Under the pieces are notes generated by a model. That model was not told the origin of the DNA and ran no database searches. It was given only the letters and a program-made list of their open reading frames with translations. The position numbers were made by a program, and so were the translations under genes. From NCBI RefSeq assembly GCF_002234675.1, contig NC_019876.2:15002829-15066828 (forward strand): 64,000 bases of DNA, read 5' to 3'. Shown here one piece after another: positions 1 to 13,300 of this stretch. The DNA comes from Oryzias latipes. Lineage: Eukaryota > Chordata > Actinopteri > Beloniformes > Adrianichthyidae. Within the stretch, counting starts at the first letter, position 1. Each line of letters starts with the position of its first letter.

Positions 1-61
1 ACACCTGTTCTCAGCTGCATTTGAGTAGTTTGTGTTCAAAAGTTTACATCTGCACTCTTTA

Positions 62-369
62 TGTCAGGGTTGAGACGGGACACAAATGCAGGACAGCGAA
101 AAGAGCTTCAAAAGCAAACAAGGTTTAATCACAATTGTACTTGAAATGACTGAAGCGAACTTACAAAACGACCCAGTGACAAGAAACAAACAGACCAGGG
201 TTTAAATACACAAATGGGAATGACAAACAGGTGAGCAGACAGGTGCCGGTGATGACTGGTGAAGTTACCTAGTGAAACAATGAGCCCTGAAAGGAAGTAA
301 CAAAATAAAAGCCCAAAACCGGAAGTGAGAAAACACCCACCAAACCCGCCCTGGCTCCGGCTCCTGACA
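62..369 (-). mobile_element. Solo LTR-like element
   Basis: The 308-bp unit starts TGTCAGG and ends CCTGACA, so it has the TG...CA ends of a retroviral-type LTR. It is flanked by the perfect 5-bp duplication CTTTA at 57-61 and 370-374. Read on the minus strand it contains a TATA-like GTATTTAAA. No internal retrotransposon coding region is next to it, which is what a solo LTR left by recombination looks like. A non-autonomous TIR element with a 5-bp target site is the alternative. Confidence 0.6.
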
Positions 370-374
370 CTTTA

Positions 375-1331
375 TGTTTAATTTAAATTCAGTTCTTTTG
401 GACTTTCTTTAAGTCTTATTTTAATGATCCCTCTTTATTTTGTTTCTTTTAATGTTTAATCTAAAGCGCTTTGAATTATCTTTGGACATGAACTGTGCTA
501 CTGTATATAAATAAACTTGCCTTTTCACTGTGAGGTGAGAGTGCTAACCACTACTCCACCATGCGGCCCCATTCAATTAGGTCACAGGAGCAAATAGGGG
601 AAACGTGGTGGAAATAACTATAGTGTTACTACTACACCTGTAATTTAGAAACAAAGACTATAAAATGTTCCAAAATGTACAACTTATGATCTTCATCACC
701 GAAGAACAGCTGTAAATAGCATTGCAGTCATGGTTCTAGCAGCTCCATAAGTCTTATGGGAAGCAATCCAGCAGAGGGCAGCATAGGTTTTCATAAACTT
801 CTCCATCACTTTCTTCAGACACTTCCGCAGAAACACAAGCCCTGCAGGCTTTCCAACTGTCATCATGTCTGTTTTTTCCACAACTTTCAGACAGAAAACT
901 TCAGTTTATCCGGACCAGAAATGGCAATCCCTTCGTCCCTCGTCTTCTTTTTGCATAAATGTTTCTTGTTTGTAATTAGGTTTGAGAAATACTACAGCTT
1001 TGGTGGAAGACATTCTATTATATGGTAATATGAACTGGTAGTTTGGAGCATGCATTGTAACAGAGTTACAGTTTTTGATGTGACAGCTAACTGGGGGTCC
1101 AAAACGTTGACATTAAAGGAAGTTTACGCAACAGAAGGAGCGGATAAACCATCAGTTGCCAGTTCTCATTAACTTTTACCAGGTTTCACTTAGACGAGGA
1201 AGCTGTATTTTCCTCTTTTGTGTTAAACATGAACGGAAAGAGGAAGTATTTTCTGTCTGCTTGATGAGCGCTCTCAAACGCCGCATGTCCAGTTCTCTGC
1301 CTGATCTGAGAGGAGTGGAGTCTTCTCAGTC
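375..1331 (+). promoter_or_regulatory. 5' flank and probable 5'UTR of the abr-like gene
   Basis: No convincing gene lies here. An in-frame TGA at 1302 closes the frame upstream of the chosen start at 1332, so the coding region cannot extend further 5' within this exon. A competing ATG at 1264 is in another frame and does not join correctly to the next exon. No clear TATA box or CpG island is visible, and the transcription start cannot be placed. An upstream non-coding exon, or a longer isoform with more 5' exons outside the window, remains possible. Confidence 0.35.
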
Positions 1332-4300
1332 ATGGATGTCTACAGAGAAGCTGTGGATTATCTGGAGTCCCAACATGTTTCAGGTGAGAAGACAACCTGT
1401 GGTTAACACCTTTTCTAGGTGCAGATGGTGTGTTTACCTTTTGTTCTTCCTAATCTGTTTGCTTGTTGCTGTTCTTTGTTGCAGCAGAGGCTGAAACAGA
1501 CATCACAGAGGAGGATGTCTTTCAGGAGGAGGTGGTTTCCAGCTTTCTCTCAACCATGAACATTGAGAGCATAGACCTTCCCGACACCCCAGTGAGTTCC
1601 CCCAATTTAAACACATCCCAAATGTTTCTTATCACTCAGCACAAGCTCTAAACTTCCCAATTTTCTCTTTCGGGAATTCAGTCTTTCAGTTGTTTAATTT
1701 CCATCAAACACCAGGAGGGAAATGAGAAGGATCCACAGCTAACGAGGTCAAAGCTCGCGCAAAAACCCCAAAACAGCTCAGCCAGTTGCTTCAACACTGC
1801 ACATTTTTAACAGCAATGCTTTAAAGTTAATGTCAACAGTGTGTAACAAGCTCAGAGGGCTTTAGGTTACGTCAGAATTCTGCTGAGGTATTTTTTTAAA
1901 AAGCTCATTTCTCTTTTGTATACTAGACTAAATCACTTAATTCCAAAAAGGGGTTTGGCTTATTTAAATTTAAGCTGTGTTTTGCCTACTCTTGCACAAG
2001 TTAAACCTTATTAACCACGGAAAAAACAAAAAGATTAAGTAGGAAAGGAATTGTGAATGATACCTGTAAAGCTACGTTCACCCTGCGATTTAACCCACCG
2101 CTTCCAATGAAAAGTCTATGTAAACGTGTGTAAACCTGCGTTTTGGGCTTCTGTATTGAGAACTGTGGCGTCCACACGTCAACGCATGTTTTTAAGTCCA
2201 GTAGCGAGCTCTGCATAGAAATCGGGCGATCATTGATCGCGCCCTGGAATAGACTTTTCATTGAAAGTGGATGCTTGAACCCAGGTTTACGCGACCGGTT
2301 TGTATGTAACTCAATGTCTATGTAAATGCGCATACATTTTGTGCTTTATCATTTTAAATTCTCATGCGTCGCTATGCAAGTCTCAGGGACTCTGATTCGG
2401 TAGTTATGTATGGATGGCGTTCCTTGTTAATTCACAGAAGTGCCAGACGTTTGAAAATTGATCATGAAGCAGAAAGTAATAATAGTGGTTTGTGTCCTGC
2501 TGGAATTATAAGACACCAATTCTTTGATCTATCGGAATAAATCCATGAAAGAAAAAGCCGGGAGTGAGATCTGTTAGCATAATAAGCTTTCTAGTTTATC
2601 TGAGCATCTAATATTTTTGGTGGCTGCGGCCTATTGTTAACAGTATTCAGTGGGAAAATAACTGCCTGAAGTAGAGATGGACTGATTTCGCTGCATGTTT
2701 TCTGATCCAGTTGTTCAGTCCAGAGGAAATGTTGGAGAAAAGGCTTGTGGTCCTCAAAGGAATCCTGGAGAGCGAGGAGCTTTATCTAGCCGAACTGGAC
2801 ACGCTGCTTATGGTAAACATATACACGCAATCCTCAATTAATTTCATTTATTATACTCAATCGCTCTATAAAAGGGTGTAACGATTGATTGACGTAACCG
2901 ATTAATTCATTGCTATGATCCAACCGGATCGATCTGTCTGACAAGTTTCAATCGAATCAACCTATACCATTATGAAATTGTTTTCAAATTAAACAAATTG
3001 ATTATATCAGTGTTGGAAAATACCATTTGGATTGACGCACTGTAGTTTTATTTTATTATAATGCAACAGCGACCAAGTGCCGTCACAGTGGACACCACAC
3101 ATGTGATGGCAGCAAAAAATGATCAATCGTTTAAATGAACCAACATCGACTACGAACAAGTTAGTCAGACACAAATTATGATACGAATTGAAGTTAAAAT
3201 GACTTGTTACACCCCTACTTAACGGAGTCAATGTCCTCATAGTTGTCATACGCCTGGATGTGTGAAATTTGTTCCCGGTAATTGACCCATCCGCTAGACC
3301 AATTTGGTGGTTTAACCCCCCAATCTAACCCCTTACAGCTGAGTGTCAAGCAGGGAGGCAATGGGTCTCAATGATAGGGTCTTTGGTATGACTCGGCCTG
3401 GCATTGAACTCATTACCTTCCAATCTCAGGGTGGACACTCTACCACAAGGGCACTGAGTTGGTAAGCATTTCCCATTTAGTTTCTAAGAGTTAAGACCTT
3501 GTTAACATTTTCTACTAATCTAAACTGCTTTTTAATAGTAGAAAAAACCTTTATTGCTCTGCAACTTCCCTCTTCTTGTTGAACAGTCCACATTCCCAAA
3601 AACGTTCTTACTTTAATTTAGTTTCCTTTTAAAGACACTTACGAAACATAGCAGAAGTCATCTCTTGTTAAGTGGACACTTAGGATTCCTTGTGAACACG
3701 CATTTTTGTTTTTTTCTATTTGATTTTATTCAGGGTTCACATTTGTGTTTCAGCTTTTGCTCTTTTATCAGCTCAGAGGACAAATTCAAATTGCAAGTGA
3801 GCTTCCTGTTTTCCCACCAGACCGTTGACAATGATCTTCTGCAGCTCCATTGTGTCCACTCCATACAATAATAAAAAATAAGTTAGAGATTTGATTAGAC
3901 ATGGTGGGGTCTGATTAGCAAATATACTTTGCAAGTGAGGTGTAGATTTGTTCAAACAAACATAAGTTTGAAAAAATAGGAGAGAAATGGCGATTCACAA
4001 TCTTTTCTTTTCTAACATTTTTTAAACCAAGAGTCTACATATGGCTAACTATTGTTTCATTGTTCAGTTTTTGCCATATAAAGAGGTCGATGGGTGGTTG
4101 AAAAACATAACAAAAGCTTCTCCTTTTACCAACACCCTACATAACTACTCCATGATAAACTACATCTGTTCGTCTTGTGCTTCTACAGAAACAAACTCAA
4201 ATGAAAAAGAAGGTGGTGGAGAAGAAAAATCTTCTCTAGCCTTTTAGCAAATAAAGAAGAAAACGATAACTCACGATAACGCCAAACAGCTACTCACTAA

Positions 4301-7300
4301 ACGCTAGTTAGCTTAGCTAAGGCTTTTGGCTGTAAACTCAAGTTATTCCTCTTAAAGTACAACTGTTGGTTTAAAAAAAATGTTATAAATAATCTAAGCT
4401 TTTATAAATGAATATATTTATGTGGAAATGAGTTGCATCACCCTGTGATTTATTGGATGCTTGACTTTTCCACCATTAGTTTCTCCGTTTCTTATTTATT
4501 TTGGGATTATGTGTTTGAAAAAGGGACACTCTTAAACTTTAGAGTGGCTTCCTTAAAAAGTGAGCTAAAAAGTCATGCGAAACAACAAACAGAATGGTAG
4601 TTAGGGCCTCATAATTTCCCATCTTTAATTTAGCCAGCAAAAAAGGGAACTCGACAGTTTTGGAACTTATATTGCTTTAAATTTTGTTATTTGATAATAT
4701 TATTATCGTTTTAAAAGTAGATTCTAAAGAGAGATTTACATGTTAGCATGAAAAATGAAGCAGGTGTTTTATTTGTTAGCTTCTAAAGGTTTTCCTGTTG
4801 TTGTCCTTTATTTGTGTTAGACCTTTCGCAGACGATACAGTGACTGTAGACAAAACAAAGAATGGGAAAATCTTACAAGCAAGCTGCTTCCCACTTGGTT
4901 TTACAGCAAGTGATTAACCTGTGGTTAATCCAGGGGCAGAGCCACAGGGGAGCAGTTAATACTAGTATCATTATTGACAAAGATTAAGAAATCGTCAATA
5001 CAAGCTTCTTTTTTGTTTGTTTGTTTACAAATAATTCAAAAGTTAAAGATTTGAGGAACACACAGAAGTAAACAGCAGAATTTCCTTTGCCAGTGTCAAG
5101 CTTTTTTTGCTTTTGACTCACATTCAAAATTGTTTGTTGAACTGAAGTGTTAAGCTATCCATCTGTAATAATCACAGCTATTGAGTGTTCTACGTTTACG
5201 TTTGAGCTCATTTTGTTGACTCTATCATCATAGAAAACTACTATAGTCATTGCTGTGATGGGAACTTAAAACCAACATCCATTGATAACCTCAAATTTGA
5301 CTCGAGTCCTTCGATCTTGACGCAACCCTTCCCGGTAATTCGAGAAGAAGAAAAGTGCACAGCGCTTAAATAAGTATGAAATTTCCCCTTCAGAATAGGA
5401 AATGGTGCTGCCATAACAAACACTGGTATTGGTTTATGTTTTTTCTATTACTTCCACCTGTTCTTTCAGACAGAAAAAAAAAGTACTACTTGAAAAAGTA
5501 GTCTTTGTCCTATTGATAACTAATGGAGATGCTGACATAAGCAAATACAGTGGGGATGTTAGGTAAAGAAAGTAATGTTCAGTGTGTACAGCACTTGTGG
5601 CTGTGATGGTTTGCAGGATGTTTGGTTAAATGAGAGAGAATTTGCAAAGCTGCACGGCATCTATTTGTGAACACGGGTCAGAGAGTTATCAGGTTTTGCG
5701 CAGCTACTGACAGCGATTCTCATGTCATGTTTTAAAAATGAGATTTTTCTCATTTCAAGCAGATTAATCCTGGTGTTTTTTCTGATCTCTTCCTCTTCAG
5801 CCCATGAAGGCTCTGCGGGCCTCAGCTGGAACCTCTCAGCCAGTGTTGTCAAACCAACAGATCCAGACTGTTTTCTACCAGGTACCTGAGCTCAGAGATG
5901 TTCACAGAAGCTTTTACTCAGATCTGAAGACCCGTGTGGACACTCACTGCCAGAACAAGCTCGCCGAAGAATTAGGGACGAGAAACTTTGAGTTGGAAGT
6001 GGGGGACCTTTTTCTGAAACTGGTAAGTAAGCTGTTGTTTTATCCAGTTTCAGGTTTGTACTGTTGAATAGTTATGAATAAATAAACATTAGCTTTGTAA
6101 AAACATGACATTTTCAGTGATCAAGGGACTTGTTAGTTTCTGTAGAACAAATTAATTTCTTTAATCAACATATTTTGGGCGGAAGTGGCTCTGGAGATTG
6201 AGCAGGTCCGCCAATGATCGAAGGGTCAGCAGCTCGATCCCCGCTCCCCCAGTACCCTAATAGATAAATAACAAAATATACCTGCTTCCAACCATTTTTA
6301 TCTAAATGAGAATCAGTCTCAAATGGAAACAATTCCGACCTCAAACTAAAGGGGGCAGTAACTACAAAAATACTTTGGCCATAGAAGGCCATAGAAGAAG
6401 AATGGATGCTTCCAATACTACGTTGACACTGGGCATGTGTGGTAAAAGAAGGCGCTGATTGTGGGTTTTTATGTATACGGTGTTTACCCAGGTCTGTCGC
6501 TATTCGATACTAGCGCATGTCTTCACAGTTGGAAGAGGATTGGTGCAAAAATGTCAAAGCGGTGCAAATCTCAGGAATCTTGCTTCAGGCTTTTTCTTTC
6601 ACAGCTTTATTGTGATAAGTGAAAGACTTGGTCATAAAATTTGAACCAGGCACAAAACGCGATTTCTTATTTCTCCTTCATAATTAATTTTCAAACAGTT
6701 GACACTTGAGTGTTTTGAAAAGAGCGCTACCCATACATCACAACTAAATCTGAGTGCCTGATTGGTCAAAGTTCCTCTGGTTCAATTGCTGCGTGTTTTG
6801 TACTTAGAGCCCAAAAATGGATTTTAAGAAGTTGCGTAGTGACGCGTGCATGTGAGACTTTTGAACGTTGAAGCCTAAAATGCCAATTTATGCACGTTTG
6901 TATAGGCTTTTCATTAGAAGCATATGCTTGAATGTATGTTTCCAATGCCCAGTGTGAATGTAGCGTAATATTGTATGTACAAACCAAGCCCCGCCTTCTG
7001 TTTCCCAATTTGATTCAAACCAAGGAGTAACAAATAATGCTGTTCCACCAACGACCACTTGAGGCAGGTTGCAAAAAGGAGAGATTTGCCAAAAAATTAT
7101 GACTTTGGACCAAATTTGAATTCTGGCTGTAATGATGTCTTTGTTATTTAATGCTATATTTTTTTCGTTGCATCTTTGATAAGCAAATCCGTTGTCTTAA
7201 CATTTTTTAGAGGACAAATTAGTGCAAATCTGGGGAGGGGGGTTAAATGGGTTGGTAGGTGGACCAATTGGTGGAGTTCCAGATTTTACTTAGTTCTGGA

Positions 7301-10300
7301 CAATTGCAGTTTACTATTGAAGTGGGCGGAACAATCTCTGGTCACTGTACCCCTCCCATTTCAGGCTTCACTATAGCTGTGAAGAATCCACTGGGTGACA
7401 ACACATTATTTGTCCAGTTACACACATTTATAGAAAATACACGCTGTAAGTTTACTAAATTACCAAAGGTCGGAATGTCGTTTTTTGAGGGTCTGGAAAA
7501 CAACCGTAGCGCATTTGTGTTTGAATGGATTTGAAATGTGTGTTTCTTTTCTGAAACACTCAGAAATGTAATTTTGGTGCTTCGTTTTCATAAGATATGT
7601 CCTACATCATCATAAAAATGCTACAAAAACTTGTTAAAACACCTAAAAGACAAACTGTTGCTTAAGTGTCAAAGTTCCTGTGTCTCTTTTGCAGGTTAAC
7701 CACATTTGTCTTTATGGGGGCTTCATTGAAAACTATGAGAAAGCCGTGGAAGTCGTCAGAAAGTGCACAAACTCAGATCCTCGCTTTCGAACCCTTGCAG
7801 AGGTACTGCAAAGCCTTACTTTTTGCAACCACAAGTTTTTGTTGTATCTGAGTCTTCTTTGACATGTTTCCATTCCAGAGCATGATGTCTACCAATGGCA
7901 CAGACAAAGCTCGAACCAAATACACGTTTGAAGGTACGTACCGCATTTCAGATGCACATTTTCACGGTTTTAGCTGCTTATATTTCATAGAACTGTTTTC
8001 CGTGACTCACAGCTCTACTCTACAAGCCTTTGGACAGGGTAACCAAGACCACATTAGTCCTGGGTGTAAGGAAGAATCTTCATCTACTAAGTAATGAAAT
8101 ACTTCTGGATTCACACCTGCAGCAGAGTAACGCTTGATGTGGTTTTATAGGACCTGCTGAAGACGACGCCAGCGGAGCACCGAGACTATGCAGCCTTGCA
8201 GGAAGCCCTGAGACTGTCTCGCAGCTTCCTCTCTGGCGTCAATGAGAGTTCACAAAGCAAACGGGACGTCATGCTGAGTCACGACATGGTAAGGGCCGGG
8301 CTGGTTAAACCCATCACACGCTTGAAGAAGCATAGCAGCTTCTGTTTTTCTTTGGTGGCCTAGAATTCTTTGATAAGACTGTTCGCCGTTTGCATGGTTG
8401 TTCTGTCAGAGGCGTCAACTGATGCGCGACGGTTTTGTGGTGGACGGCAGCGAAGGCCACCGCAGCGTGCGACACCTTTTCCTTTACACTGACCTCCTGC
8501 TGTGCACCAGATTCAAACACGCAACCAGAGGGTATGCTTTTGGATCTCAATCAGATACGGTCCAAAATCTGCTTTGATTCTGATCAACTCTTCAAGTGTA
8601 GGTTTCTTTTAGGAAGCAGGACCAGTACAGGTTCTCGTGGTACCTGCCCCTCGCTGGCCTCAAACTCTGTTGGGCCGCGGAGCAGGAGCGAGCGCCCGAC
8701 GTGAACGTCCGCTTACACAGCATCAGAACCAAGATGCACCTCCTACGGCAGCAGCTGAAACAGCATTCAGTGAGTGTTCCACAAGCACAGAGAAGCAGTC
8801 TTTTCAAACATTTCAATCAAAAAGGTAACTACAACGGTTTGTGTGTGCAGAGAGCTTCCAGGGGGCTGGTTTTCACGGCTCGCAACAAGAAGAAAATGGA
8901 AGAATTGGAGCTCATGCTATTCACATACTCTCCTCTGTACAGATTGGAGCTGTTCAGCTCAAGTGGCAAGGTACCGATCTGCAGCACCTAAAACTATGTT
9001 CACGCCGCCCTCAGCAACCAACCAACCAATCAAGTGACCACTTCCAACGAAAAGTCTAAAAATGCGCTTACATGTAGCAAGTTTCTACGACCGTTTTTGG
9101 TCTATCCAAACCATGCGTGCGTTGAAAGTCAATTCAGGTCAAACTATCACCAATCAGGGGTTCAGATCTGGTTGTTACGTTTTATTTGGTCTCAACCATT
9201 TAAAAATTGACTACAGAGGAGAAATTAATAACTGTGGTTCGTACCCGGATGGAATCATAGAGTAAAAGCCTGGAGCAACATCTGCAAGATTTGCACCACT
9301 TTGACATTTCTCACCAAGCCTCTTCCAACTGTCGGTGGCCAACCAGCGCAGGTAAACAGTAGGAAAAAAAGAAGAAGCCCCTCTCTGCTAGTCCAGTGTG
9401 AACATCATGGGCTAAAAATACAGCATTTAGCACGTTCTTGAACATGCATCATGTGTGGTGTGCCTGTACACGGATCATTCACGCTTTCAGTTTCATGTTG
9501 CTGTTCTTTAGCGATTTAAGTCCAAAGTCCTGAAAAGTTTGTTTTGTCTCCCTGTAGAGTCACACTCTCCTCTTTTCGTCACTGTATGAGCTGGAAGAAT
9601 GGAGAGAGAACATCTACAAACTAACCTCAGGAAGTAAGTCTTCCAAATGTATGCCTCTGCTCTGCTCCAGTCTGTGTTTTCATGAAGAAAAATAAATTAA
9701 GTGATTTTGTTTTCTTAAACATAATCAGTGTAGAGATTTGAGCCTTTGACTGATCTTCTTGGTGAGAGGCCTCGTGCAACTATGTTTATTTTTAAGTTAT
9801 GGCTCCTTAATTGGTGGTCAATTGTAATGTCAATGCTGGGGGCGAGAAAGGAAGAGAGGACAGCGTCGTTAAAGCACCATTATTTTTCATAAATTAATGA
9901 AAATGAGACTAATGGTGTAAAATAATTGACTATTGCTGACAAACACAATTAGTGAGTCAACAAAAGGAGAGACAGACACTGAACATGACATGGTTGTGGG
10001 TGCAAAGCAGACACATCTATGAATGCTACTATTTTGTGGGATACTCACCCATGAAATATCACAATGATGGTCCAAAAAGGAAAATATCTGCAACATATCT
10101 GGTCAGTGCCAATTGTGTGAATGAAGTTTCTTCTTAGATATTGCAAGGAAATAGACAGATCGTTTTAGATGATTAGATAACCCAGGTTATGCAGAGAATT
10201 ATTACTTACAAAATCAAGACCAGAAGACCACGAAAGCCAACATTTGGGTTTACAACAACCGTGCTAGGAGCGAGGACGGAAGTGAGAAAGAGAAAAAATA

Positions 10301-13300
10301 TATGCATTATTACCAAAAAAAAGGTGCAAATATCTTTTTATTTTCTTGCTGCATCTAAAAAAATCGATGTTTTTGGTTTGGAATCACCTTAAATACCTGA
10401 CTTGCTTTTAACAAAAAAGAAATTCATTCAAAAATACCAGGAGGAATATTAGGAAAATAAAATTGGAGAGAAAAAAAACTTTCAAAATTGTAATTTTTTT
10501 AAAAATGTAAATAGAGAACTAGATGATGATGACGAATGAGTAAATGAGCTCTTTGTTGATATACTGGTTTATTTGATATTCCTTATAAATTATATAAAAT
10601 CGTGTTCTGACTTTTGTAAAATATGTTTTTTTTATTTATTACCCCCAGAAATAAATAAAAAAGAACAGAAATAAAAAAAATAAACTTTTGCAGGAAAGTA
10701 AACCCATCATGATTAAAAACATGAAACATTTTCTTTTTTCTAATCATTCAAACCTGCAACTGAGTCTTAATAATGTATCTAGAATATACTGTATATAGAA
10801 AATTTGGCTTAAAATTACATTTGTAATTGTTGTGAATCAGGAACAGATGAAAAAATGCAGTGGGTTAAAGACCGTGTTTGTGCTGAGAAAATACAATGGG
10901 TGTGCTGTAAGCTCGTGGGAGAGCATGTAAACAGAGAGCTCTCAGCCCACAACTCAGAGGTGAATTTCGAATGAACTCCTGCTGCTCTACAGAAACTATA
11001 TCCTTAAGAATTTCACAGATTTTGGATTTTGGCAAAAACTGACATAATCATAATTAAAAAAACACTTTTAAGACAGTTCAAGAGATGACTGGAGAGGGAG
11101 TTAAAAACAGCACCGGTTTGCTTATTTCTTTATTTTTTTATCAAAACGAGCTCTCAAACAGCAAAATGATATGATTGACCAAAGATAGAAACCGCCACGC
11201 ATGTCTTATTTAAGCACACACAGAGCGCTGAGCTGAAATGAATGTGTGTTGACTGTTGATGCAACTGTAAATACTTTTGGTGTGCTTTCTGCGTAAGCTA
11301 AAAAAAGATCAGTTATGTTTACGTTTGATGCCTTAGCAACAGTTTTTTTTTTAATCATACAAGCCAATGTCAGCTCTTCAGTGTGCAGCAACTTTGATGA
11401 CTGAACCATGAAACCATCTTTTCGATCAGAGGATTCATGTTGGTGCTTCATGTTGTTCATCAGCCATCGAAACCGTCCCTCCAGACCTCCTCACTCTCAC
11501 CGGCGCCTGTGTCAAACTGAGAATGACCCAGCTGCCCCCGTTCCACAGCTTGAAAAGCGGTACAACCTTCATCTCTGTCTGTCCTCCTCTGGGCTCTCCT
11601 CTTCCCAGTGGAGTCAAACCTTTGTCTCTGTGCGTCCTCAGGGCACGACAGGGACTCGTTATGTGGGACTTTAACGGTGGCCATTCATTCAGCTTCAGGC
11701 CTGCAGCAGCCTGCTGGTATCTACTCTAAAGGTCTACTCCTGAAATGACTGTCTAAAGAGACCTAATCTTGTGCATATTTCTCCACCTCAGGTGTGTATG
11801 TATGCGTGGAAGTGGACGGCTTTGAGTTTTATGACAGACAAGCCCAGACTCACTCGTCAGTCCACAGCCTCAACCCACACTGGGACCAGGTGAGCGTTAA
11901 GCTGCGTTTACGCTGCCCAAGAGGCCACTTCCAATGAAGAGTCTAGGATTCAACAAAATCCAAGGATAGAAACGGATGAGAAGTGTTGAGATGGGGGCTT
12001 TAATGACGTGACTTTGCTTCATTTCAAACAGGAGTTGTCCTTCCAGGTGGATGGGGCACAGAGCATGAGGCTGGTGTGCGTGAGTCAGATGAATGAACAG
12101 GATGATACTGTTCTGGGAAAAACTACCGTCGAGGTAAAACTGCGGTTAAAGCACCGTTATTTTTCATAAAATCCTGAGAAATAAGACTAATGGTGTGAAA
12201 TAATTGACTATTGCTGACAAACATAATTAGTGAGTCAACCAATCAAAAGGAGAGACAGACAATGAACATGTGGGTGCAAGGCAGACGCATCAATAATTAA
12301 TACAATTTTGTGGGATATTCACCCATGAAGTCTCACCATGATAGTCCAAAAAGCAAAATATCTGGTCAGTGCCAATTGTGTGAATGAAGTTTCTTCTAGG
12401 ATGTTGGAAGGAAATAGACAGAGAATTTTAAATGATTAACAGTGACGAAAAAACGTACAAAATCCAGACTAAAATACCACAAAAGCCAAAATTTGGTTTT
12501 ACAAAAACCATGCAACCAAAAATCAAACACTACAAAATCATATCGTAAATGGCGCATACTTATATAGCGCTTTTCTACCTTCCTCGAAGGCCCAAAGCGC
12601 CCTTAAACACTGGCGGCAACCTTCCACCAGAGGCAAGGTGGGGTTCAGTGTCTTGCCCAAGGACACTTTGACACATGGGCGTGCAAGGCGGGCATCGAAC
12701 CCACAGCCTTACGACAACCGCCCTACCACTGCACCCATCCAAAACACCCATCCTAACAAAATCCAGACTCATAAAATACTTGCCAACAAAATGCAGATTT
12801 ACAAAGTCCAGACTTGTAAAAAACAGACTCAAATGAAAAAGCTTCAATAAAAGCAGACAGCAGAAGTCTGATGAGTTTGTGATTTAGCTGCAAATTATAC
12901 TGTAGATCTTAAAAACGCCTGGATCTATCTATCTTTCTGGTCTTAAATTAACAGTTTAGGCTGGTGGAGGTAGTATAGTGGTATGGGAGACATATAATCA
13001 TAATATAATTTGTTGGCTATTTGGTTCCAATTGAACAAAATATAAACATCACACTCTACCTTATGCTGTTACTGACTCCCTGTATGTACAGTGAAACCAT
13101 GTTCTAATGGACACTTCCACACCATATCATCCAGTACAAACCGGTTTCCAGAGGGTATGTGCTTGTTATATTTCAATGGGATCCACAATCACCAGAAAAA
13201 CATCAAATCTGGCACAACTGCAGGATGTAAACAAATACATTTGGACCAAAACCCCCCAGGAATGCTGCCAATACTTCACGCAATGAAGAATAGAAGCACT

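Larger units (their letters stand above)
2711..8288 (+). other. abr-like: Exons 3-8: Dbl-homology (RhoGEF) domain of abr-like
   Basis: Residues about 54-279 form the DH helical bundle. It begins with a segment like ABR RKLVLSGFLASEEIYINQL (here KRLVVLKGILESEELYLAEL). The block PMKALRASAGTSQPVLSNQQ follows, nearly matching the family. A conserved later block reads ALLYKPLDRVTKTTLVLGDL, the counterpart of LLYKPVDRVTRSTLVLHDL that packs against the GTPase. Exon 4 carries about 14 extra residues before VGDLF compared with ABR and BCR. Exons 3, 4, 5 and 8 start and end in phase 0, while 6 and 7 share a phase-1 junction. Confidence 0.88.

Noticed and set aside
696..881. Minus-strand 61-codon frame with protein-like composition upstream of abr-like
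   Set aside because: It starts with GTG, has no promoter, splice or poly(A) context, and matches nothing I know. Frames of this length are frequent here by chance.
1264..1383. Upstream ATG at 1264 as the abr-like start
   Set aside because: It is in a frame that breaks at the exon 1/2 junction. The ATG at 1332 joins in phase with exons 2 to 21.
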